NCBI GenBank assembly: GCA_030562195.1
Contig: JAUJPP010000003.1
Coordinates: 35,904,602-35,968,601, forward strand
DNA from: Nipponacmea schrenckii
Taxonomy: Eukaryota > Mollusca > Gastropoda > Lottiidae
DNA length: 64,000 nucleotides
Direction of reading: 5' to 3'
Shown here: positions 37,301 through 49,300 of the stretch, piece after piece
How the letters are laid out: each line of letters begins with the position of its first letter
Numbering within the stretch: the stretch's first letter is position 1
Notes under the pieces: model-generated
Databases searched by the model: none
Seen by the model: the letters and a program-made list of their open reading frames with translations, nothing else
What the model was told of the DNA's origin: nothing
Made by a program: the position numbers and the translations under genes

Positions 37301-40300
37301 ATATTTTATAAAATTTGAGTTTATTGGATTCACTCAGCGATGAGTGCCATTCCCGAATGAATTGATCGCGGATACGTTTTACAATTAACCTGATTTGCTG
37401 GCCATCGACAAGATAAGTATTGTGTAATAGGTATGTAAAGCCAGTTGTGTTTAGTAATTTCCGAAGTTCACCCGCCCAATTAGATTTACCCTTATCGTTA
37501 TCGTTGCATAAAGTTATGTACGTATAAAATATTAAGGAATTTGGGGAACAGATAATTTTGTACCAATACTTCACAAGTCTAATTTTACGAGTTGTGATAA
37601 TGCATATCTTAAGAAGTCATTTTGTACCACTTCATTTTTTTTTGCCTTAATGAAACACCCCATACTTCACATGCATAATTTAGGACCGATGCTACCAATG
37701 ACTGAAATACGTAGCACTTTTAACATTTAAAGTAAATTTCTTTGTTAATGCCAAGAATGAACAAATAGCGCTTTTGCCCTGTGACGCGATTCGACTTTCA
37801 GCTGTGAATTTACCGTTTTAAAACATCAGTACACCAAAATAAACATATTGATTTATAATTTCTAGTGGTTTTCCTCCCAACGACCAAACATAATTTAAGT
37901 TAGCAGGCATTCGACCCCTGTGAAATATGACAATTTTTGACTTATCCGAGTTGATCTCTAGGTCCCATTTAGAACAAAGGTCTTCAAATTTGACTAATAG
38001 GGTTTGTAGAGACTCTGGAGTTTCGAGCGTAAAGAGAGGTATCATCATCGTAAGTAGTGAATATATAATGAGGTCACAAAGTTTGGCGTAATGATGATCA
38101 TCGTTTGACAAGAATTACCGAAGGTCATTAATAAAGAGAAGAAACAGTAACGGTGATAGCGGTTCACCTTGTTTAACACCCGCAAGCTTTGACATTTTTC
38201 CGATAGATTTCCTTTGAATTTAACTACGTTGTAGGCTCGTTCATACACCGATTTGGCCATATTTGTAAATTTATTACTAACCCCGACTGTGTTCAGTTTC
38301 AGTAGCAGGAGGTTTCCGGAGATCAATAAAGGCGTGATAAAATTTGGTTTAGTTGTCAATGGTTGATAAGGCCACTTAGAATATGAGGGCATCAACGGTA
38401 CTCTTACCTGATCTAAAACCAAATTGTGTTTCGTCAAGGATCTCTTTTGAGTCACACCACTTACACAAACGAGTGTTTAGAATTGTAGAAAATATTTTCG
38501 CAAAATTTGGCATAACTGAAATGCGTCTATAGTTATCGGGTAGGTCAAGGTCACCCTTTTTAGGCACTGGAACCCTAAACGCTATTACACCAATATTCGG
38601 GGTAGTGACCACTGTCATATATTTGGTTAAATACGGATTCTAGGAGAGGTAACTGTGTGTTTTTACTGTCAATAAAAAATTCACTACATATTTGATCAAT
38701 ACCACTGCTTTTATTCCGCTTTAATTTGTTGACTGCTTGTACAATTTCTCCCTGAGTAATAGGGGTATCTAATATTGTATCACATGACCCGGTTGTATTA
38801 AGGAGGGGTGCTATAGATAGATTTAAAATGTGTGTAGAAGTCACTTGCTGAAAGATGTGTATTCACAGTTTTGTTCCTACCGTTTTCCCTTTTCAATTGA
38901 CTCCATAATAATTTAGGTTCACTTACACATAATTTACATAATTTTGTTCCAATAGCGCTATTAAATTTGTATTTGGCATTACGTTTGGTACGTTTGAAAA
39001 TTGTTCTATGGTAATAGAGAATTTTAAGATTAAACTCATTTCTGTTTCTGAGGTATTTATTTCGATATTTGTTAAATTTAGCCCTGGCATTCAAACAACT
39101 TTGGTCAAACCAATCGTTATATTTAACATGTTTATATTTTTTCTTCGAAAAAGAAAATGTAATCTTCGTCTCGTCTCTCAATCTATCTGTTTTATGCCTG
39201 CTAATAAACACGGGTGGGTGATCGTTGTTTACAAACATACTTATCAAAATTTCAGTGGAGTTGTCAAGAAATCTGATGGAGAATGTCAAGTTTGTGCTTG
39301 TCAGTTGATACATGAACCAGTTTGTGGTGTTGATGGTAAAACATATAGTAATCAATGTGAACTGAACTGTTTGTAAGTTTTCATATTTCTTAGAGGTCCT
39401 CTTTGTAATGACGTGATATTAGTCAAATTCATCCAAAGTGATTATTTCTCGATGACGTATTTGGTTGATGCCTGCCAATAATTTAGCAGATGAAACCCGA
39501 TATTTAACCATTTCAGTGAAAGTTTTAGATTAAACTCGTTTATTTCGATATTTGTTAAATTTAGCCCTAGCGTCCAAACAACTTTGGTCAAACCAATCGT
39601 TATGTTTAACATGTTTATATTTTGGACCCTTAGAATAAGGCTTCCTCCGTGGTTTACCAAAAATAGAGATTGAGATATCTTTGAAAGTATCACTAATACT
39701 CTCAACAAGCTTGTTAGTATTATTAATTCTAGCATTGTCTGATACTAAGTTAATTAAGAAAGGATATATATTTTATATAAGGCATTTCTAAATGGGACAA
39801 CCTTATTTGAATCCCATTTAATAATATAATGAATATCATTTGAACTAGTACCATGGGGTAAAGGGGTTGGGGTGAATTGACCAGAATCAACACGAAATAG
39901 CACAGCAGCATGGTCAGAGAATTCGGTAAAATCTAATATTTTAAAATCACTAATAATATGCATAAGGTACTTTGGTAACAACAAGTAATCTACAACACTT
40001 CTTCCCCTTAAAGAAGAAAATGTAATCTATCTGTTTTATGCCTGCTAATAAACACGGGTGGGTGATCGTTGTTTACAAACATACTTCAGTGGAGTTGTTA
40101 AAAAATCTGATGGAGAATGTCCAGTTTGTGCTTGTCAGTTGATATATGAACCAGTTTGTGGTGTTGATGGTAAAACATATAGTAATCAATGTGAACTGAA
40201 CTGTTTGTAAGTTTTCATATTTCTTAGAGGTCCTTTTTGTGATGACGTGATATTAAGTCAAATTCATCCAAATTGATTATTTCTCGATGACGTATTTGGT

Positions 40301-43300
40301 TGATGCCTGCCAATGATTTAGCAGATGAAACCCGATATTCAACCATTTCAGTGGAATTGTCAAGAAATCTGATGGAGAATGTTCTCCAGTATGTGCTTGT
40401 CAGTTGATAGATGAACCAGTTTGTGGTGTTGATGGTAAAACATATAGTAACCGATGTGAAATGGGCTGTGCGTAAGTTTAAGAACATTTCAACAAATCGT
40501 GTTAATCGAGTCAAATATGTGAAATATCCGTTTTTATATCATTGGTGACATTTTGGTGGGTTGTAAGCAGCAAGAACATTTCCATTGAAGTTGCAAAAAG
40601 ATCCTCTATGGACACCAAGACCAACCCCCCCCCCCCCACGTATATGGGTTGTGAGTCGTCGGTGAGGTACAAGAAAGTACAAGAGTAAGTGGTAAGTGGT
40701 AGAACTACACATTATAGGCTACCAAAAAAATCAAGATTTCAAATCTTCTGTTGAGGGCTTTTTATGGAGACGCAGTAAATGCTAAATTTCAGTGGAGTTG
40801 TCAAGAAATCTGATGGAGAATGTCCAGTTTGTGCTTGTCAGTTGGTACATGAACCAGTTTGTGGTGTTGATGGTAAAACATATAGTAACCAATGTGAACT
40901 TGACTGTTTGTAAGTTTTTGTATTCAAGCTTTGAAAGGTTATCCACCCGGAGCACTGAGTGATGAGCGTGCTGGGGTGAAATAAACAATGAATTTACGAG
41001 GGAGTTTTAGAACATGGTTGGGTGCTCGTAGTTTTCCAATATCATTATCACAATTTCAGTGGAGTTGTCAAAAAATCTGATGGAGAATGTCCAACCTGTG
41101 CTTGTCAGTTAATACATGAACCAGTTTGTGGTGTTGATGGTAAAACATATAGTAACCAATGTGAACTGAATTGTTTGTAAGTTTTTATATTTTCTTAGAG
41201 TTTTTCTTTGTAATGATGTAATATTAAGTCAAAATTCATCCAAATTCATTATTTCTTGACATCTTATATATATGTCTTTATTTCAGAAATCTCAGATTGA
41301 GATATAATGATATTTAAGATAATACCACATCAAATAATATAATGTCGTAGCCACTCGTGAAAATATCACAAGCACGAGTGGCATAAAAAACATATCCACG
41401 AGTTAGCCATTGGATAACCTATTTATTCCATACCTAATATGACAAATATAAATTTCAAATTTGTTTTTGTTTTAGATGAATTTTGGTCTTGTGTACCATG
41501 TCTTTGATGCATGCATGCATTCTATTATCCGATCATTTTATTTAAGAAACTTTAAATTGAAAATTGAAATAAATAACTTTATTAACAACAAATATAAATA
41601 ACAAACAAAGAGTAACCAGTTACTGATGAATAAAGCGCATGTGTTGAACGATGACAGCCTTTGGCCCCACCCATCGAATACTAAAACAGTTATTCAATGG
41701 CCTGTTTTCAACGGGAAACAAGAATATAATTTTTATCCAACTGAAAAATTTTTATTTTTTTTTATCTAGTATGCATCACAGACATAAGAAAAAAACTCAC
41801 CTAAAACAAATAGTTCTAATGGAAATAAGCAAATACGTTAACCGATGACAGCCTTTGGCCCCGCCCATCGAATACCAATATGTTTATTCGATGGGCTGTA
41901 TTCAATGGTCCACAAGAATATCACTTTTATCCAACTAAAAATTTGAGATTTTTCTTTTGATCTAGAATGCATCACAGACATAGAACATGAGAAAAAAACT
42001 CATCTAAAACAAATTTGAAATTTTTATTTTTCATGTCAAGTATGGGATAAAATCTTAATATTTAATGGTAAGACATCTAGCTCCCCATATACCAATGCTG
42101 AGGGTGTACAATTTTTTACTCTCAAAAGGAAGGATTTTACAAAATCTTAGCTGTAATGCCTCCATTGCCTTTGTGCCAGTAGAGCCACAGATTTCACACC
42201 CGTAGAGGATTATAGGAACAATTAATTTATCCGGGTTTCTCTGTCTAATTGGAGTTTTCTCCCTTTCTGTAACAGAAAGAACATTCAGCTCAGACTTTGC
42301 TTTTGTGAATGAGCTATTAAAGGTAAACTTAATACCCAAATAAACATAATCATATACAACCTCAATGTGTTCTGTACCATACTTAATAACTGGTTTGTTC
42401 CTAATTTTGCCTTTTGAAAATACAATAATTTTCGTTTTTCGGATGTTTCCATTCTGAGCAATATTCGTACATTCCGTTAACTGCTGCTTTTAAGTCAGTT
42501 GCAGACTCGGCCAGCAATATGGTATCGTCGGCATACAGTAATATGAATATATACCCAAAGGTTGTGTATATCTATTTCGTATATATTTAGCCTTGAGTAA
42601 AATTTTGGTAAAAAGGATCCAAGATCTTTAAGCTACAACTAGAATAATAATACTTAACTGATTGTTATTTGTTCTTAGCTATAATTCAGGAATTGAATTG
42701 CGACCCTCGTCCTTTCTTTCAAATATTCTACCGTTAGAGTTTGGAAGGTATTTAAGTATTGTTCTTGCATTCATCTCTGTTAGTCTTTCCGAGTTTGATT
42801 TTGATCGAGACATAAAAACGTCTTTGAAATTTCCCTTTGATAATCTTCTTTTGTTTTGTAACACAAGTTTTCTCTCTTCAGAGCTATCAATTGTTATCTT
42901 TATTATTCCTGGTTTAGTTTTAGATTTTGAGTGAAATCTATTAATGTCTGTTAGTTTCACCTTCTCAGAAATCTTAATGATATTAATGACTTTGTCTGAT
43001 AAGTCCCCACTGTGTTCATAGGGTACTCCATTTAATACAACTATTAAGTCATCATTGACCACTGGTTTTGACGTTGTTCAATGTTCTGTAATCTAGTTTG
43101 TAATCCTTGTATTTTTGTTTCCACTTGATCGATTCTGATATGTTCTGATGTGTCAATACAGAGTTCATCATAAATGGTTTTTATTTCGGAATCAATAATT
43201 TGTAATATTTCAGTTTTTTTGATTCTCTTTAATGACATCAGTGGTGCCCTTTATATCTCCTATACTGCTAATCAAGAAACCCATTTGTTGTCCAATGTAG

Positions 43301-46300
43301 GCCTGTCACCTGTGTTTTGTTCCTCATACATTTTAATATTATTTTGTTCTGGATTTGGAGTATCACCTTCACTAATCCTATCACGTTTTATTATTTGTTG
43401 CAGGTAAATCCATCTAAAGTTAGAATTATAAAAGTCCAAGTGCCACTTTAACTGTATCTTTATATTAAACAATTAACGGCTCAGTGAACTTCAGAGTAAA
43501 AAAATTACGTCCTTACTCTCTGACTGACCAGTTATTTGTATTTGTTTGATGCCTGCGAAAAAACATCGGTGGTTGATCGTTGTTTTCAAACATACTTATC
43601 AAAATTTCAGTGGAGTTGTCAAGAAATCTGATGGAGAATGTCCAGTTTGTGCTTGTCAGTTGAAACATGAACCAGTTTGTGGTGTTGATGGTAAAACATA
43701 TAGTAATCAATGTGAACTGAACTGTTTGTAAGTTTTCATATTTCTTAGAGGTCCTTTTTGTAATGACGTGTTATAAAGTCAAATTCATCCAAAGTGATTA
43801 TTTCGCGATGACGTATTTGGTTGATGCCTGCCAATAATTTAGCAGATGAAACCCAATATTTAACCATTTCAGTGGAGTTGTCAAGAAATCTGATAGAGAA
43901 TGTCCAATTTGTGCTTGTCAGTTGATAGATGAACCAGTTTGTGGTGTTGATGGTAAAACATATAGTAACCAATGTGAAATGGACTGTGTGTAAGTTTAAG
44001 AACATTTCAACAAATCGTGTTAATCGAGTCGAACATCCGTTTTTATATCATTGGTGTCATTGGTGGTGTCATCGGTAGGGTACAAAAAAGTACAAGAGTA
44101 ACTGGTAATGTGGAACTACACATTATAGGCTACAAAATAAATCAAAAATTCTTCTGTTAAGGGCTTTTTTTTATGGAGACGCAATAAATGCTATTTGCAA
44201 CAAATTGACGGGGACATCCGGTTTATAAATTCTGCAACAACGTCATTCGTATTGAAATATGGAAATATGGAAGTAACCGTGTTTTGCGGCCGCCGAGAGG
44301 TGAAACCGACCGAGTCCACTTTTGAACCGCCGTTTAACGATGAAACATTATCAAGATCATGCCAATAATCATTTATTGATTTCAAATATGTCGCCAGCAA
44401 TATGTAATACACAATAGGAGCTCAACCATGAGGGTGCTCGTTGACTCGCTTATCGCCTCAGCTTTGTCACAGAGCTCTGAAGTACACATGTACAGACTCG
44501 GACGCAAGATTTTGTGTGGTTTTATACAATTTGACAACAAAGTAGACTTTTTATCTGGTTTATAGGCAAGTAACAAAGAAATCTGATGGAAAATGCCCAT
44601 GTCCCTGTCCTAGAAATTATGAACCAGTTTGTGGTGAAGATGGTATTACATATTCTAATGAATGTGAATTAAATTGCGGGTAAGTGAGAATTAAGTTTTA
44701 ATTAATGATAGCAAAGATTTTGTGTGATTTTAGACAATTTGACAACAAATTAATATATTTTTTATTTGGATTATAGACAAGTAACAAAGAAATCTGATGG
44801 AAAATGTCCATGTCCCTGTCCTAGAAATTATGAACCAGTTTGTGGTGAAGATGGTATTACGTATTCTAATGAATGTGAATTAAATTGCGGGAAAGTGAGA
44901 ATTAAGTTTTAAGTAATCATAGCCAAGATTTTGTTTGATTTTAAACAATTTGACAACAAATTAATATATATATATTTTTTTGGATTATAGACAAGTAACA
45001 AAGAAATCTGATGGAAAATGTCCATGTCCCTGTCCTAGAAATTATGAACCAGTTTGTGGTGAAGATGGTATAACATATTCTAATGAATGTGAATTAAATT
45101 GCAGGTAAGTGAGAATTAAGTTTTAATTAATGATAGCAAAGATTTTGTTTGATTTAAGACAATTTGAGAACAAATTAATATATATATATATATTATTTTG
45201 GATTATAGACAAGTAACAAAGAAATCTGATGGAAAATGTCCATGTTCCTGTCCTAGAAATTATGAACCAGTTTGTGGTGAAGATGGTATTACATATTCTA
45301 ATGAATGTGAATTAAATTGCGGGTAAGTGAGAATTAAGTTTTAATTAATGATAGCAAAGATTTTGTGTGATTTTAGACAATTTGACAACAAATTAATATA
45401 TTTTTTATTTGGATTATAGACAAGTAACAAAGAAATCTGATGGAAAATGTCCATGTCCCTGTCCTAGAAATTATGAACCAGTTTGTGGTGAAGATGGTAT
45501 TACATATTCTAATGAATGTGAATTAAATTGCGGGTAAGTGAGAATTAAGTTTAAATTAATGATAGCAAAGATTTTTTTTGATTTTAGACAATTTGAAAAC
45601 AAAATAATATATTTTTTATTTGGATTATAGACAAGTAACGAAGAAATCTGATGGAAAATGTCCATGTCCCTGTCCTAGAAATTATGAACCGGTTTGTGGT
45701 GAAGATGGTATTACATATTCTAATGAATGTGAATTAAATTGCGGGTAAGTGAAAATTAAGTTTTAATTAATGATAGCAAAGATTTTGTTTAATTTTAGAC
45801 AATTTGACAACAAATTAGTATATTTTTTATTTGGATTATAGACAAGTAACAAAGAAATCTGATGGAAAATGTCCATGTCCCTGTCCTAGAAATTATGAAC
45901 CAGTTTGTGGTGAAGATGGTATTACATATTCTAATGAATGTGAATTAAATTGCGGGTAAGTGAGAATTAAGTTTTAAGTAATCATAGCAAAGATTTTGTT
46001 TGATTTTTGACAATTTGACAACAAATTAATATATATATTTTTTTTTGGATTATAGACAAGTAACAAAGAAATCTGATGGAAAATGTCCATGTCCCTGTCC
46101 TAGAAATTATGAACCAGTTTGTGGTGAAGATGGTATAACATATTCTAATGAATGTGAATTAAATTGCAGGTAAGTGAGAATTAAGTTTTAATTAATGATA
46201 GCAAAGATTTTGTTTGATTTAAGACAATTTGAGAACAAATTAATATGTATATATATAGATGATTAGAAAACGAACAATTTCACATAAACATTAAGTTTTC

Positions 46301-49300
46301 TCTACAATCTGTTTCGTAGTAGATTTGCTACCACTCGTCAGGAGAACAAGACGGTTTGGTTTGAAATATTGCTATGCATGCACGTGGGCACAGTAACTAC
46401 ACAAGGTGAATTAGACGTCATTTTGTAGGAGAAATTTGCGTGAATGGCGACACGTGCTGATTAGCTCCGAACGCTTGTTTAAGGTTGATTTTTCAGGGTG
46501 ACAAATGATGAAAAACTTTTCCAGGGTACAAAGGTTACATCTTTTTGATATATTCGAGTATGATGATGAGCGTCCTAGAATTTTCCACTTTATCTTAAAG
46601 TCTTCGTTGTTTTTTTTCAAAGTCCAAATGAATTTACTGAGTTCGGTGCTGTTTTTTAATCTCTCATCTCGAAAAGATTGGCGATGGTTATATATATATA
46701 TATATTTTGGATTATAGACAAGTAACAAAGAAATCTGATGGAAAATGTCCATGTCCCTGTCCTAGAAATTATGAACCAGTTTGTGGTGAAGATGGTATTA
46801 CATATTCTAATGAATGTGAATTAAATTGCGGGTAAGTGAGTATTAAATTTAAATTAATGATAACAAAGATTTTGTGTGATTTTAGACAATTTGACAACAA
46901 ATTAATATATTTTTTATTTGGATTATAGACAAGTAACAAAGAAATCTGTTGGAAAATGTCCATGTCCTTGTCCTAGAAATTATGAACCAGTTTGTGGTGA
47001 AGATGGCATTACATATTCTAATGAATGTGAATTAAATTGCGGGTAAGTGAGAATTAAGTTTTAATTAATGATAACAAAGAGTTTGTGTTATTTTAGACAA
47101 TTTGACAACAAATTAATATATTTTTTATTTGGATTATAGACAAGTAACAAAGAAATCTGATGGAAAATGTCCATGTCCCTGTCCTAGAAATTATGAACCA
47201 GTTTGTGGTGAAGATGGTATTACATATTCTAATGAATGTGAATTAAATTGTAGGTAAGTGAGAATTAAGTTTTAATTAATGATAGCAAAGATTTTGTGTA
47301 ATTTTAGACAATTTGACAACAAATTAGAATATTTGTATTTGGATTATAGAGAAGTAACGAAGAAATCTGATGGAAAATGTCCATGTCCCTGTCCTAGAAA
47401 TTATGAACCAGTTTGTGGTGAAGATGGTATTACATATTCTAATGAATGTGAATTAAATTGCGGGTAAGTGAAAATTAAGTTTTAATTAATGATAGCAAAG
47501 ATTTTGTGTAATTTTAGACAATTTGACAACAAATTAGTATATTTTTATTTGGATTATAGAGAAGTAACGAAGAAATCTGATGGAAAATGTCCATGTCCCT
47601 GTCCTAGAAATTATGAACCAGTTTGTGGTGAAGATGGTATTACATATTCTAATGAATGTGAATTAAATTGCGGGTAAGTGAAAATTAAGTTTTAATTAAT
47701 GATAGCAAAGATTTTGTGTAATTTTAGACAATTTGACAACAAATTAGTATATTTTTATTTGGATTATAGAGAAGTAACGAAGAAATCTGATGGAAAATGT
47801 CCATGTCCCTGTCCTAGAAATTATGAACCAGTTTGTGGTGAAGATGGTATTACGTATTCTAATGAATGTGAATTAAATTGCGAGTAAGTGAGAATTATAA
47901 TGTAATTTTAATTAATGAAAGCAAAGATTTCGTGTGATTTTAGACAATTTTAAAATTAGACATTATCCGATAAAGTTTCGTGTCATCTGCAAAAAAGAGC
48001 GCTTCACTTCGAACCAGGTCTGGAAGGTCATCGATGTACACTACAAATAATAATGGTCCAAGTACACTCCCTCGGGGTATTCCACTGGTAATGTGAAAAA
48101 TTGTGCACCATCTTGCAAACCGGAAGCATCAATAACGTTGTATCAGAGAAAAGTGTCTGATAGGCTCACTTCTGCCATAACCTTCTGCAACACTCAATTC
48201 ACATAAGGTGCCTTTAATAACATATTATCACTGTCCTCAGAATGATTATCATTTTCAGAAAACCATTGTATCTTAAATTTTCAAAAATCCATCTTACGTT
48301 AATTATAATTGCATACCATGTGAACTCGAGAAACTATTAACACCTTTTTCCAAATACACTTAATACGATAAGGTAAAATGAAATAGTAAGGTTGCAAAAA
48401 TTTAATTACACTTTTGTTTGTAAACAGAGCTCAAGTGAATTTACAATGAGCTGTTTTGTTAATCTGTATTTTTTAGTTAGTTAATGAGGTACACGTTTGT
48501 CAATGCGTCTTTTAATGACCGTAGTACTTGGACTTCCGGTCATTGTTCAACAGTCATTATTAGACTTTTTGACGAACTTTCGACTATAGTTAAACATATA
48601 GTTAAAGGGCAGTAACTCTCACATATGAATTGATATTAAAGTTGGATACTGATTTAAGAATAATCTATACATTTACATTAAAATAAATAGGCACATTGAG
48701 TAGCACCCAGGACCTAGTGATATTATAATTCAGTTGATAGAGAATTTTCTTATATATTATGGTCCATAATCAACCATTCGGGTATAATCTTATACCCTTT
48801 TTTGTTCTGGTTTACAGACAAGTAACAAAGAAATCTGATGGAAAATGTCCATGTCCCTGTCCTAGAAATTATGAACCAGTTTGTGGTGAAGATGGTATTA
48901 CATATTCTAATGAATGTGAATTAAATTGCGGGTAAGTGAAAATTCCAACACAATTTTCATTTCGTGATTTGATTTCATTGAATGTGGGTGTTGACAAATT
49001 GTCATACCACTTGCATACCTCTGGTGAAATTGGCACTCTCACCTCCTCATCTCAAAGTATTGTATAGTAAGCTGTACTATAATCGAGAACGCCAATCAAA
49101 ATAACCTTATTATACAACAAAAACATCGTTTTTGTAACAAGTTACAATACATTCTATTGAATGTGATTTAAATTGCGTGTAAGTGTGTAGAAGAATAGAA
49201 TTCTAAAAAATAGAAATATGCAGAGAAAATTTTACTAGGGAAAACAATAAATACTTTCGTTTGACCTAAGGAATTTTAAAGCGAAAATATATTTTGTTTT

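Larger units (their letters stand above)
33376..43989 (+). repeat. Kazal exon family I (K1-K11), predicted P1 = Leu
   Basis: K2-K11 encode nearly the same unit: [11 protein letters not shown](I/V/T)CAC, then [19 protein letters not shown] and E(L/M)xC, in 117-bp exons. K7 is 120 bp, with an extra codon (GECSPVCAC). K1 is the founder-like first unit ([15 protein letters not shown]) and lacks the leading SDGEC. In Kazal inhibitors P1 is the second residue after the second cysteine. Here that is Leu in all eleven (CQL or CPL), which in known family members favours chymotrypsin-, elastase- or subtilisin-like enzymes. K10 has Lys at P1'. Introns vary from 123 bp to 2.4 kb because of insertions. 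Confidence 0.85.
44566..48931 (+). repeat. Kazal exon family II (K12-K26), predicted P1 = Arg
   Basis: Fifteen 114-bp exons: K12 44566-44679, K13 44777-44890, K14 44991-45104, K15 45209-45322, K16 45420-45533, K17 45631-45744, K18 45842-45955, K19 46056-46169, K20 46718-46831, K21 46929-47042, K22 47140-47253, K23 47350-47463, K24 47560-47673, K25 47770-47883, K26 48818-48931. Each encodes (Q/E)[16 protein letters not shown], then [21 protein letters not shown]1 is Arg (CPR), which favours trypsin-like enzymes. Exceptions are few: K15 has CSC, K21 has SVGK. The usual period is 210-214 bp including the intron, and introns are as conserved as exons, a sign of recent duplication or gene conversion. 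K13-K14 and K18-K19 share private intron and exon differences, so blocks of about five units (~1065 bp) were also copied. Confidence 0.88.

Noticed and set aside
38798..39355. Minus-strand 185-codon frame starting near the Kazal exon K5
   Set aside because: The first ~40 codons are antisense to Kazal exon K5 and the rest is LINE linker; the join is accidental. Similar antisense shadows occur at 40224-40514, 40782-40988, 43513-43710 and 43745-44005.
44566..47883. CRISPR-like array of regular direct repeats
   Set aside because: The 'repeats' are coding Kazal exons with splice sites and the 'spacers' are homologous introns; this is a eukaryotic exon array.
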